DNA of 64,000 nt, taken from positions 24,333,188 to 24,397,187 of the forward strand of contig JACGWO010000012.1 of NCBI GenBank assembly GCA_034509735.1, written 5' to 3'. Source of the stretch: Sesamum alatum (Eukaryota > Streptophyta > Magnoliopsida > Lamiales > Pedaliaceae). Of this stretch, positions 21,382 through 33,983 are shown piece after piece (position 1 is the first letter of the stretch; each line of letters opens with the position of its first letter). A program made the position numbers and the translations under genes. Below the pieces are notes generated by a model, which was not told the origin of the DNA, made no database searches, and saw only the letters and a list, made by a program, of their open reading frames with translations.

Positions 21382-23968
21382 ATGGTGGGCTTATTTAATT
21401 ACCAACTTCTGCTATTAATATCAATCACAATATTTGCAATATTGCCACTGCTCTCTTCTTCTTCTTCTTCATCATCCAATACAAAGAATTTTCACTTCAA
21501 TGTAAGCTACGTACCTCTACAGCTCTACTCACATATATATATATATATAGGCGATTGTAGAATGAAAACGTTAGCTGTGATGTGACGACTATTGCAGGTA
21601 GAGTGGAAGAGCGTAACACGACTTTGCCATAGAAAGCCAGTTCTGACAGTGAATGGGGAGTATCCAGGGCCAACCATTGCTGTGCATGAAGGTGATAATG
21701 TCCGAATCGTCGTCACCAACAAAGTTGCCACAAACACTACCATCCATTGGTCAGTATATATTTTTAATCCTATTTGGTTTTAATGTGATTTACCTCCTTA
21801 TGATATTGTAAATGAGCAAATTACTTCTCTATGTTCTTTAAAACGGAGCAATTTACCTCCTTAGATTGGAAGGTAAATAGCTCCATTTAAAAAAAATACG
21901 AGGAGATAAATTGGTTCATTTTACAAAATACAAGAAGATAATTACTGTTTTATTTTTCATATGGGGATAGTTTTACTCATTTTCAATATCAGATGGGATT
22001 TGCTTACATTTTTCTCTATTTTTAATTAGTAAAAACTTGAGTTCCTTTTCCTAATTCTAACTAAACCCCTTTATTTTAAGTAGTTCTTGAATCATATTCT
22101 ATAAGTCTGCGTAATTGAAATTTTTTATATATTTTTTTTATTCTTAAAAAAGAAAAATAAAATAAAATAACTGATCAGAACTGATATTTTCTTAAATGAA
22201 GAGCGTCAATTTGGGGTCCAAACACGCTACTTAATCTTAAATGATATGATTGTTGTATTTGTCTCTGTTTAATATTGATACTGACAGGACTGATTGTAAT
22301 CACTTTATTTCAATTAATAAAATTCATCGCTTTCAACTCAAAAAAAAAAAATGGAGATTTTGTAATTAATATGAAAATTTGAAGAAGATTATTAGAATTT
22401 TATAATAAATTAGAAATTTCATACTCTTTTTCCTTTTTCTTATTTTGAAAGAAGTTTATGAATCCCAAAATTTATTTTTAAGTAATTTACAAAATAATAT
22501 ACAATTAATTTATAAATTCTTCCAAACATTTTGAAAGCATTGACTGGGAAAAGATATTAAACATGATCAAGAGATATATGTCTTGTGCATTCCCAACAAA
22601 ATTATTGATAATTATTAAAATCAATTCACGAAAAGTTGATTGGCTTTTTCCCGTATGATCATCAAGAATAGTATTTAAGAAATATTATTAATTGATCTGA
22701 CCCGAATCATAACAATGATGTGAAATTCTAGAAACGACCAAAAATATTCATGCTTTTTTGGTCCTACATTAATGCATGGTAATAGTATAATCTAAGGGAA
22801 AATAAACATAATATAATTTATTTGGTAATTATTAATAAACCAAAAAAAAGGGCAAAATATTTTTTTGTCCCATAAGACTAGGGCATTATTTATTTTGGTA
22901 CCACAACTTAAATAGGTAGCTGTTTTAGTCTCATAAAATACGTTTTTCAATTTTTTTGGTCCCAACACATGACATCTTGGGACAAAAAAAATTGAAAAAC
23001 GTGTTTTATGGGACTAAAACAGCCACCTACATTCGGGACCAAAAAAACTGAAAAACGTATTTTATAGGACTAAATCAGCCACCTACCTAAGTTGCACATG
23101 ATTTTTTGGGACCAAAAAAATTGAAAAACGTGTTTTATGAGACTAAAACAGCCACCTACCTAAGTTGTGGTACCAAAACAACTAATATCCTAATCTTACG
23201 GGACCAAAAAAGTATTTTACCCCAAAAAAAAATTAAAAAAGCTTCATAGAAATTAATTAATAATAATTACAAGAAGCAAGGACAAAAGATCAATTTCTTA
23301 ATAATAATAACAAATCAATAACTAATTAATTTCTTATTCTTCTAATATATATATGGAATATTGGGCATACCATATCTTCTTCATATATAATTATATAATT
23401 AGTTGATGATAGACCCAATTATTAAAAAAAATATAGCACTGCTTCATGCATTATTTAAAAAAAAAAAACAAATTGTCCGTATTAATCGATCACATATATA
23501 CGCATTCATTCTCAATTATTAATTAAACCTTAATTGAGATAAGGGTTTGTCCTATGTCTTGGACTCAGCTCACTAGTAGTAGCATAATTACAAATTTACT
23601 CCTACCGAATATGCCCATTTTATATTTGACCCATTATTTTACAAAATTTTAAAAATGAACCCATATACCTTTCGTTAAAATGGCTATTGAAAATTAAAAA
23701 AAGTTGCACATTTGGTCCCCCTCACTAACTGCGGTTAACCTTAACGACATAATTTTGAGAATATTAAAGCTCTTGTACCAGTTAAATGCAAGTGTCTCCT
23801 TTAAAATTTTTAATAGACAATAGAAATATTTCGAACAGAAAAAGAAGGGACATGCAATCGTCCCTTGAACTTAAAAAAAATAAGGCAATTTACCACTCTA
23901 CATGCTTGACTTGTGTAGAACGGAATCAGTAATCGATTTTTGATCCGTGTAATATTTATTTTAGACGC

Positions 23969-24014
<46 letters not shown>

Positions 24015-26792
24015 AAAATATATTTGGGGATGAGGATGCAGGCATGGAGTTCGGCAGTTAAGAACAGGTTGGGCGGATGGACCCGCATACATAACCCAAT
24101 GTCCTATCGGAGCAGGCAAGAGCTTTACCTACAGCTTCAGTGTCGTGAATCAGAGGGGTACTCTTTGGTGGCATGCTCATTTCTCTTGGCAACGTGCTTC
24201 TGTTCATGGCGCTTTCATCATTTACCCTCGCACGCCTTTTCCATTCTCACTTCCAGCCCCACTCCAACCTGATATTCCGCTCATCTTTGGTAATAATTAT
24301 CAGGGATAATTACACCGTCCTCTTCTCATGTTTGGTGTAATTATATAAATTTTTATGATTTGAAAAATTACATTTAGTATTCATAAGGTTTGCTTCTGTC
24401 TAACAAATAAGTTCTTCCGTTAGTCAAAATTCACTGAATTAGCCAATATTAAATAGAAAATGGATGAAAATCCATATCTACCCAAATTGACTTATTACCG
24501 ACTTATTGCAGATAAAATAATCTTTTTATGATCAAATTACTTTTATACATCTTCACACGTTACTGGATGTCAGGGGGTATATTTTCATCTTTATAAAGGT
24601 AGTTTAGTGAAAAAAAAAATTGTTTGGCCTAAAATAAGTTAGTAAATAGACAATCGAGGGTAAATGTCGACTTTCATTCAGATTTTTTGTTAATATCAAC
24701 AAATTTGGTGAATTTTTACTAACGGAGGGACTTGTTTATTAGATGGAAGCAAACCTTAAGGGTGCCAAATGTAATTTTTCAAACTACAAGAAATTTTTGT
24801 ATAATTACACCAAACCTCATGGGAGGGCGGTGTAATTATCCCTAATTAATATTTGTTTCCTTCTCTCCTTTGCTTTTCACTTAATTTGATCATGTGTGTT
24901 TAGCTTTGACGGTAAATTATAGCTGTATTTTTTAAGGTTTGACATAATTATAATTATCACTCATCATTTGTAAAAATACAAATACCTTTTTCAAATGGAA
25001 AATAATTATTGATTCTCTAGACGATGAGGTGAAAATTACTACTTTACCCTTTCTTTCTTTTATTAATATTTGAGAAAATGTAAAGCAAAATTGAGATTGG
25101 GTAAAGTAAATAATTCATAAGAGGATATTAATTCATAAAAGTATTTTAAAAAATTCTAAAAAATATATAAAATTATAATTCATACTTCGAAAGGGCATTT
25201 GATCAGTTCATCATAAAAATTGAATGGAGACCTAATAGAAGCAACGGAATTGGCTCACATTGTTAGGCGAACAATAAAATTAGGGGTATCTATAATTTTT
25301 CAAACAATAAAAAAATATTTATAATTATATTAAATCTCAGTAAAGGTGACAATAATTTACCTAGCTGCCTTCTATGAATTTTATACAAGTTTCTCAAAAA
25401 AATCTTGACAATAAACTCCTAAAATTTTCAGGAGAATGGTGGAATGGAGATGTTGAAGTAGTAGAAAGGGAAATGATGTTGCATGGTGGTGGACCTAACA
25501 TTTCAGATGCTTACACCATCAATGGCTTACCAGGCCCCTTATACCCTTGTTCCACCAAAGGTAAAACTCCCATCACATTTCCTCGTCGCTTCTGAATTTT
25601 TTATTTCAAATCATATTGCATTTTTCGCTCTAATTAATATATGCATACCACGTGTACTGCAGATACTTTCGTCCAGACAATCGAACCTGGCAAAACCTAC
25701 CTGCTAAGGCTCATCAACGCGGCCTTAAACGATGAACTCTTCTTCGCCATAGCAAACCACAATTTAACCGTGGTCGAAATAGATGCTGCTTACACCAAGC
25801 CCTTCTCATCACCGGCCATACTGATCGCCCCCGGCCAAACCACCAACGTCCTGCTTACTGCCGACCAGGTCCCTGTCCCTGCCGATGATTCCTCAGCCAT
25901 GTTTGCCATGGCAGCCCGGCCCTATCTAACTTCAGTTTTCCCATTCAACAATTCCACCACAGTTGGATTCTTCAAGTACCAAACATCAAGCACCAAAATC
26001 CAAGAAAATTATAACCCTCCTGCAATATCACCACCTTTCACTTTGCCTAACAATCTCCCTGCATTAGAAGACACCCAATTCGCCACGCAGTTCTTGGGCA
26101 GTCTCAGGAGCCTTGCCTCCGACGACTACCCGTGCAACGTGCCGGAGACGGTCGACAAACGGATCGTGGCAACGGTTAGCCTAAACCTTCAAGACTGCCC
26201 TCTCAATGAGACTTGTAAAGGGTATCTAAACAAGAGATTCTACGCTTCAATGAACAACCAGTCGTTCGTTCGCCCGTCTACGTCGATTCTTGAGTCCCAT
26301 TACCGCAATCTCAGCGCTGGATTTTCCACGGACTTCCCGGAGAATCCACCCTATGTTTTCAACTACACCGGCGTCAACCCGGTGACGGAAAACATGAACA
26401 CCGAGTTCGGCACGAAACTGTTCCGAGTTCCGTTCGGCACGAGACTTGAGATTGTGCTACAAGATACCAATTTCTTGAACCCCGAAAACCATCCGATCCA
26501 TGTTCATGGACACAACTTCTTCATTGTGGGAAGAGGGTTTGGCAACTTTGATCTGGAAAAGGATCCGAAGGGCTATAATTTGGTTGATCCGCCGGAGAGA
26601 AACACGGTGGCGGTTCCGATGGGGGGGTGGGCGGCGATACGGCTGGTTGCGGATAATCCAGGCGTGTGGTTCGTGCATTGCCATCTTGAGGAACATACGT
26701 CATGGGGTTTGGCGTTGGGATTCATTGTGGAAAATGGGAAGGAGCCGTCGCAGTGCCTGCTGCCTCCTCCAAGTGATCTACCTCCTTGTTGA
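21382..26792 (+). CDS. Laccase (multicopper oxidase), LAC7-like
   Basis: Laccases oxidise phenols (monolignols, flavonoids) with O2 in the cell wall (family knowledge). Exons: 21382-21501, 21598-21749, 24042-24289, 25432-25560 and 25663-26792, all GT-AG, giving 592 residues, the usual size. ATG 21382 is chosen because a hydrophobic signal peptide ([18 protein letters not shown]) follows, then a Ser run. All four copper signatures are present: HWHGVRQ (about residue 90, spanning the exon 2/3 junction), [16 protein letters not shown] (about 132), [11 protein letters not shown] (about 492) and [12 protein letters not shown] (about 554). Several N-glycosylation sequons (NNST, NETC, NYTG) occur. 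The LAC7-like assignment rests on [22 protein letters not shown] and [12 protein letters not shown]. The last exon is long, the equivalent of several exons in some relatives. The introns hold MITEs and an ATT repeat. No defect was seen. Confidence 0.92.
22245..22350 (+). mobile_element. LINE/SINE 3' end with poly(A)
   Basis: GATATGATTG...CTCTGTTTAATATTG, then AATTAATAAAATTCATCGCT, ends in TTTCAACTC and a poly(A) run. The same 3' end, also with poly(A), occurs at about 39112-39222. It lies in laccase intron 2. Confidence 0.6.
22850..23223. mobile_element. Foldback MITE with triplicated arm
   Basis: Arms of about 115 bp: left GGGCAAAATATTTTTTTGTC, right the inverse of GGACCAAAAAAGTATTTTAC. The right arm motif (AAAAACGTGTTTTATGGGAC then AAAACAGCCACCTAC) occurs three times in tandem. 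The element sits in an A run, which may be its target duplication. Confidence 0.7.
23970..24013. repeat. (ATT)n microsatellite
   Basis: About 14 TTA/ATT units end some 28 bp before the acceptor of laccase exon 3. Being pyrimidine-poor, it takes the place of a normal polypyrimidine tract. Confidence 0.9.
24303..24842. mobile_element. MITE family A, complete
   Basis: A 540-bp element beginning GGGATAATTACACCG and ending CGGTGTAATTATCCC. The TIR extends through GTTTGGTGTAATTATA. The flanks TAATTATCA and TAATTAATA agree at 7 of 9 bases. It lies in laccase intron 3. Confidence 0.8.
24911..25362. mobile_element. MITE family B, diverged copy
   Basis: Ends are GGTAAATTATAG and AATAATTTACC, with the inner blocks AAGGTTTGACATAATTATAA and GGGCATTTGATCAGTTCA. 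The flanks share TAGCT. It is also in laccase intron 3, only 68 bp after the family A copy. Confidence 0.65.
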
Positions 26793-28236
26793 GAGTTTTA
26801 ATTTGTTTAAGATTAGTTTTTGCATTTTTTATAGATTAAATTGTGAGATTTTCTCATTTGATTTGTAATTTATAATTTCGATAGTGATAGTCCTTTGGTT
26901 GAGATCCGTATTTTTTTTATCTGAAAAGTAAGGGGAAAATTACAATTTTGATCCCGTAATCATAGAGGATGATAATTTTAATGATGTTGGAATTCAATTT
27001 GACAATTACCCCTACAATTTAACAAAAATTGCACATTAAGGATAAAATCCACTGAAAAATTATGAATCTAATTGAAATTCAGCATGTGCCCTCGCCTGAA
27101 TCTAAATTCCGGCCAAATTACAATTTCGACGATTTTGTGTCAATTATTTTTTTAAATTTTAGGAATTAATTGCCAAATTCTATTATAATAAAACTAATGT
27201 TCCACCATTTTATGGGACTAAAATTACAATTTTCGAGAGAGTAAGACATGTTTAAGGATGGTACATTTTGAGTGAAGGGATGTAATTCTTGAGTGCAACA
27301 AATGAATTGCTCCTAGTTATATAGAGAAATATAATTGGCCATGGCTTTCATGACGTGGCTCTAAAAATGGTGATGTGGCATCCAATGCCATGTCACTCCC
27401 TCTTCCCCAATTCTTCCTCCCTAAATCCCTAATCAGCCTCCGCCTTGCCCCACCACTGCCGCCGCCATCACTCTTACGAAAATTAGAGGATGGGGGTTTG
27501 GAACATATGCGCCACTTGAAAAAAAATTCAGTGAGAGTTGTCCTAAAATCGAGCAATAAAAATTTACGCGATCTTTTTTTAACTCTAAAATAGATTTTTT
27601 AAAATGATTGGAATTCGCTAGAATGGTTGAAGAAGTACAACCAATGAAATTGATCACATAATGCCACGTGCATTTTTTCAATTATTTAGCAAATTTCAAT
27701 TATTCAATAAGAGAAATTTTTAAAATTACCGAATTGGACAAAATTGTCAATATGAGTTCATATATAACCAAAATTATCACCTCTTATTCATGGGACTAAA
27801 ATTATAATTTTTATTGTGCTAGACACATTTTTTCAACTCTTTTGACATAGCTAGGAGGAAGATGGAGAAATGGGTTATGGGAACTTGCAGAAATTGAACA
27901 GTAAGTTTGGCCCATTTGAAGTGCATTAGTTCTTTTTTCACAAAGATATAAAATGACAAATAAAAGAACTAAAGATGCATATATATTTATTTTACAAAAA
28001 TTACAGTCGCAAAGAATAAAATAGTTCAGGATGTATAAATCCACAAAATAAATGCATTTCACAAAATTGTAAAAAATTGGGTATTGATAAATATAAAAAA
28101 AAATTAAGAATAAATGCAAAAAAAAAAAACAAAAAACCATCTTCGATATGAAAATAGCATAAAAGACTCCTTGTATTAGATAAAAATCCGCATAAAACAC
28201 CCTCGTCCATCAGACTTGCCTGTGGTGGTATATATA
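26793..28236. other. Gene-free interval after laccase
   Basis: The start is probably the laccase 3' UTR. The rest is AT-rich with degenerate repeat-like pieces (GGGACTAAAATTACAATTTT recurs near 27210 and 27790). A slightly GC-richer patch at 27370-27500 has open frames on both strands but no protein-like sequence. Confidence 0.5.
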
Positions 28237-28301
28237 GGGTGAATTATAATGACCTCTCATGAAATTTGATATAATTATGCATATGTGGTGGTATATATAT
28301 A

Positions 28302-28730
28302 GGGTGAATTATAATGACCTCTCATGAAATTTGACATAATTATGCATATCACCTCGTCATTTCAAAAATTACAAATACCCCCTAGGTTTAACCATCTAAC
28401 AAATAACCCTTTTCATCTATTATTATGGGTGAATTGACCAAAATACCCTTATGCAAATTGAATTATTTTTTAAAATTTTCTAAATTTTTTTGAACAAAAA
28501 TGTGTCGGGAAAAGTTTCTTACGTTTTTTACACATAGGAACAATAATGCAAATTGCTTCGTCTGATTTTTCTACAATTTATTAAAAAAAAAAAAATTAAG
28601 GGTAAAATGGACCATTTTAGGCCATTAGTTAAAAAACTACAAATTTCAGTTGAGTATTTGTATTTTTTGAAACAACTATGGATATTCATAATTATATTGA
28701 ACATCATATGAAGTAATTGTAATTCACCCT
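28302..28730. mobile_element. MITE family B with duplicated left end
   Basis: The element runs from AGGGTGAATTATAATGACC to GTAATTCACCCT in a TATATA-rich target. Its first 60 bp or so, with part of the flank, occur twice: a partial copy at about 28224-28285 precedes the complete element. Confidence 0.75.
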
Positions 28731-29395
28731 CTCTATATATATATCAAAACAAAGGTAATAAGGTCCATATTGTATAACACCTAAAAAAGGCAAATGTTTG
28801 AGTAGGGGGCAGAGATGCAGATGAAGTGTTTGATGAATAGTCCGTGAAACAGCAGGCATGTCACGAGGCATTGTTGGCAGAAACAAATTAAGAGTCCATA
28901 TATATATATTTATGCATGTTGTGATTGTGAAAGTGGGGTACAGATACTACTCATGACTGTGACTCAGACAGAATGAATGATCCCAATTTATGGAATGCTC
29001 CAATCGCTGTATCCCTAACTCAACTAAACAAATATGGTAGAAATGGATTGTTAAATTAATTACTACTGGCGCTATGTCAAGTTCACTTACAACTCGTGAT
29101 GCTGGTTATTTCATGTCTGACCGATCATTATTATCGTGGTTTGATAGTTAAGGTCGAATATTGTTACGTTCATGATGGAAAGGTTCGAAGTATTACCGAG
29201 GTGTTTGGTGGATTTAATCTGAACGTTAATTCCCTGTGATTAAATTTTAATTTTTTGCAATAATAGGTTAATATAGAAATTCTGACTGACACACATAGCA
29301 CAAATCAATTCTACATTTAGTGGATTTGTTCAGTGTCATCCCTACTTTCCCATTTTTGTAACAATATATATATATATGTGTGTGTGTATGTCTAT
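28731..29395. other. Gene-free interval
   Basis: No gene, RNA or clear repeat was recognised apart from a TATA/GTGT simple repeat near 29366-29390. Confidence 0.5.
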
Positions 29396-29674
29396 TGGGA
29401 TAGTTACATTTTACACCCTTGATCTATGATCTATTTACACAAATCACCCCATGTCTTTTGCATGATTACAGAAACTACCCCTGACAACTAAAAGTAGGAG
29501 TAATTTCTGTAGTGATGTAGATGTTTCTAGGGATGCATGTGTAATTTTTAAAAAATATGGGTGGTTTCTATAAATAATATCGACGTTTTTAATGTGTGTT
29601 TATGTAATTTTTAAAAAGATAAGATAACTTATGTAAATAGATCATAGATCAGGGGTATAAATGTATTTATCCCA
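29396..29674. mobile_element. MITE family C, complete
   Basis: A 279-bp element with TIRs of about 40 bp: left TGGGATAGTTACATTTTACA and CTTGATCTATGATCTATTTA, right their inverse (TAAATAGATCATAGATCAGG ... TATTTATCCCA). Confidence 0.75.
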
Positions 29675-30342
29675 CGTATATTTCAAGGATATGATTGTGA
29701 ATGTTTTATGGAGTGTAAGATATCAAAGTATTTAACTTCTCTACAATGAATTCAGCTATTATATGATGTATTAAATCATAGAGAAGGAATATTATATAGA
29801 ATGCTTATCATCTTAATTTTAAAAACAAAATTATTTTTGAAAATGTATTTAAATATTATGAGATGAATGTATAGGCATTAAGGTTCATTTCGACTATATA
29901 AATTTAGACATTAATTAATTTTATTATTTTTGTAAAATTTAAACTAATAATGAGTTCCAATGCAATTAATCAAATTGAATAATGATTATCTACTAACACA
30001 AACATGGGTTGTTGGGAAATGGTGTTGGAGGTTGGGATATTTTGGTTGTGATTGTTTAACATTTCATCTTAGTGAGAAAAAAAATGAAATAATTTCGATT
30101 GAGATGAGTTTTCTTTTAGAGTATGTGATACAATTAAAAGTATAATGATTATAGTTCATACGATATATTTTTTTTAAAACGAGACAAATATTTTTAAGAT
30201 ATATTTTAAAAAGTTAGGAGCGTCTAAAATTAAAAGAAAAAACTTAATATGTTCATTATTACGAATAAGCTGGAAATCCAATTGGAAAAAAATTAATAAC
30301 TTTTAGTTTAGATCAACTTATTCTAAACAGTTCAAAAGACAA

Positions 30343-31015
30343 TGGGATATATAATTACATTTATGTCCCTAATTTATGACTTATTTACACATCACCCATG
30401 CTTTCGGATAATTATACACACCCAAGAAACGTCAACGCCATTTACATAAGGTAAATTATATCTAACTCCCATGAGATTTGGCATAATTACAAATATCCCC
30501 TTGTTATTTGAAAAATTACAAATACCCCCCTAAGGTTTAGAATTTTTAACCAAAAGGCCTGAAATGGACCACTTTTGCCCTTGAATTATTTTATTAAAAT
30601 TATAGAAAAATCAGCCAAGACAAATTGCATTATTGCTCCTCTGTGTAACAAACTTAGGAAACCTCTCCATGCACATTGTAGTCCAAAAAAATTTAAGAAT
30701 TAAATAAAAATAATTCAGTGTATAAGGGCATTTTGGTTAGTTCACCCATAAAAATTGATGGAAATGGGTTATTTGTTAGACGGTTACAAACCTCAGGGGG
30801 TATTTGTAATTTTTCAAACAACAAGGGGTACTTGTAATTATGCCGAACCTCAGGGGAGGTAGATGTAATTTACCCTTTACAGAAACTACCCCAACGTTTT
30901 GAAAATTACACATAGACCCTCCAAAAATGTCAAATTTGTTAGATAATTTCTGTAATTATAGGGGCAGTTTGTGTAAACAAAACATTGGTCGAAGATTGTA
31001 AACGTAATTATTCCA
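30343..31015. mobile_element. MITE family C interrupted by a family B element
   Basis: The outer element starts TGGGATATATAATTACATTT and ends GTAAACGTAATTATTCCA. It is split at 30449/30876 by a complete family B MITE. Confidence 0.75.
30450..30875. mobile_element. MITE family B nested in family C
   Basis: It begins GGTAAATTATATCTAACTCC and ends GATGTAATTTACCC. Its 9-bp flanks are TTTACATAA (30441-30449) and TTTACAGAA (30876-30884), 8 of 9 identical, marking the insertion. Confidence 0.8.
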
Positions 31016-33983
31016 AAGACAATTTGTAAATAAAAATACCATTTTTAATTTATTTTTGAATAAAAATAACTGATAAGAATTTAAATTAAACTATTACAAA
31101 CACCTTTATCTGTACAACCATCAATTATTACTCAACTAAACTAGAAAGAGTTATTAGTCAAGAGCATACTCATTATTAACAGTTATAAAATTAACCACCA
31201 GTTCAGTGTAAAGTCCCTATCAAAGCCACTAGATATTATTACTCCTTAGAGAAATGATGCCTTCCTCCACAAGATTTTTCAAGCCAAAAATAAAAAAAAT
31301 AAAAAAAAGAATTATTGAAAAGTTGTGTAATCGATTCTCAAGAATATGGGTATATGTCTGTTTTTATATTTTATATTTTTATTTATAAATGATGTGACTT
31401 ACAATTTGATTGGCGCCCGTTGCGCGAGTTATTGCCCGTTTTGACTTCGTATGAATATCACGATTTTATCTTGAAAAAGTGTCTCGAGAAGAGGCCTTAG
31501 CCCTTAGGGCTTATAAGCCCTTCAAACTTCTCGATTTACATCCAGATATGGCATGCAAGTGAACACATGGACCATACCTATCCATGAAAGGTAGACATCA
31601 TTGGAAACTCATGCTTTAATAAATTTTTTAAGAATTAATTAATAATTATATCAAAATATTAATTAATAATACATTTTTCGATAACTATCAGATCACATAT
31701 AATGCTTAAACAAATAAATTGTAATATAAAGCATTATTATTCAATATTTTTTTAAGTATGAAATTATAAATAATCGAATATCACACACTCAAATAAATCT
31801 AGACAAATAATCACACGTCGAGTGAGAAATGTATGATTTTGATTCTTCTTTTTGAGCATTTTAAATTAAACACTAGTTTTTAAAAATAATTTCTGATTAT
31901 TTAAATAATAAAATGTCAAAAGTGATTCTTGGAAACTACTTTCAAGAATAACATTTAAAAAAAAAACATACAAAATTTTAGTTTTCTCATATTTTCTCCT
32001 TTTCTTTTGTACTAAAAGATTGTCTGTAATAGCTCAATTCAAGTGCTTATCAAACTTTTGTAGAAAATAAGTTAAAAATATATTTTTAATTAATAATTTA
32101 TATTTTTGAACTGATTAAATTAAGCTCATTTAATTTAAAAAAATTATAAATATAATTTTTGCAATTTATTGATATATTGTACATTAAACTTTCTTTTCCT
32201 CAAAATTCTCAAACTTTTAACTTTTCTTTCTCATTTTTATTTTCAAATCCTCCCAACACTATTAAATTAAACCTTATAATATTTTATAAAATCTATTCTT
32301 TTCACAAAAAACAATAACTATTGTAACTCAAAACGAGATTTCTAAAATTGGAAGTCATGGAGCAAATGATACAAGATTAAAAATGCACTCTTATAAAAGT
32401 GTTATCATTATTGTGAAAAACTGTACCATGTAAAAAAGTCCAATTCTTCCATTCAAGAATCATTATTTCATGACACCACTTTGCCAAAAAAGTTTCCTTT
32501 AAAATAAATCGGTATTTCTAAATCGACAAACCTACTATTATTAGCATTCAATACATAATATATTTATATTTCTAAATTAATCAACAAATTCAAAATTAGA
32601 AAAGAAGCAACACACTACTATTAAAAGTAGATTAAACCTGCATCCGTAAAACTCGTACTTACAATCCCACCACTCAAGCAAGAAATCATTAGACCATTTT
32701 GCAAATTTCCAAGTTATGGATCTCACATTTATTTATTTATTTATTTTAATTTCAAATAATGTTGTATTTTTTATATTATTTTTATATACATATTATGTGT
32801 ATAAAAATTACGTCATTCATTTTATCTAAAAAAATATTTTATACAATTAATGCTAGAAAAATGTGATGCTCAATCCAGTTGTGGTGAAAAGTAGTGAAAT
32901 AAATGTTAGTAGATAAAAACATGTAAATGAGTAAAAAAAAAAAGTGTTATTGCTTGATTTTTGTGTACGAGAGATAGATTGATATTGAATCAAAGTTCCA
33001 TGTACGAAATTACAAGTGTTCCTTCAAGCTAAAGTGATAGCATTAAGGTGAAAGTTGTGAAATATATGCTTAAGTTGTAATATCAAGGTATAAGTTGTTA
33101 TAGGAAGGTAAAAGACTTCTCTTCTTCAGCTCACTGATATCACTATTTATAAGCAACCTTTAGTTGGTTAGAGGGAATCACGATTAGGGGGAGGAAAGTT
33201 GGAGACCCACGATTCTGTTGGTCGTTGGAATCTGCTGCTGATAAGGGTATCTTGGATGCCTCCCTGGATTTTCAGGAAGACGGTTGAGGATCCCCGCACA
33301 TTCAAAAAAGGTGGTTGAGGAGACTCTACATATCCCCGAGAAGGCAGCGGGTGTGACCTTCTTGGACCTGGACCTCCTCAGATTTACATCAATTAAGCTC
33401 CTTTTGATCAATTTATTTTTTGAGGGTGCCTCTTAACGAATTCTTTGGGGGCTTTGTCAGGACTGAGCTTCCGGCACCTAGGGCCCTTCTCGAACTGCAC
33501 CCCTTGAAAGGCACCTTGAGTTTGAATTGTTTTGAATTCGTGCAATTTTCTTTCATTCTTTTGAGCCAGTTCATTTTTATATACACCAACAATAATATAT
33601 ATATATATATATATTAATTAAAAATAAATAATACAAGATAATTTTAAAATAAAAAATTCAATCGGTATAGATCTACCCTCAAACTAACCAAATTTGATAT
33701 TTTTTTCCAAATTATTTTTTTATATTTTATTCCATTTAATATATAATATCACCTTTTGTGTATAAAATGATTTTTTTAAATAAAACAAATTGGATGCCCA
33801 AAACAAGCAAACAAACAACCAAACTTTATCCGACACACCCATCCCCCACATTAGCCTTAAACGCCATTCTCCACAATACCACCTTTACTAAAAGCAGTCC
33901 AACCACACACACTACACACACTGCTCCCCTTCACTTCCAGCACAATTCTCTCCATCCACACCTCTCAACACATTCTCAAAGCC
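31016..33983. other. AT-rich intergenic stretch upstream of the GPI-protein gene
   Basis: Mostly very AT-rich, no gene recognised. A GC-richer island at about 33160-33540 stands out; it has no clear protein, and TTTATAAGCAACC just upstream makes an old LTR fragment possible. A TA repeat lies at 33594-33612. GTATAAAATG near 33759 is a weak TATA candidate for the next gene. Confidence 0.45.

Noticed and set aside
26457..26868. Frames overlapping the end of laccase on both strands
   Set aside because: The laccase frame with [11 protein letters not shown] and HCHLEEH is unambiguous; the others are shadows.
27317..27593. Opposed frames in a GC-richer patch after laccase
   Set aside because: No domain, no homology recognised, no splice context; Pro/Leu composition explained by base content.
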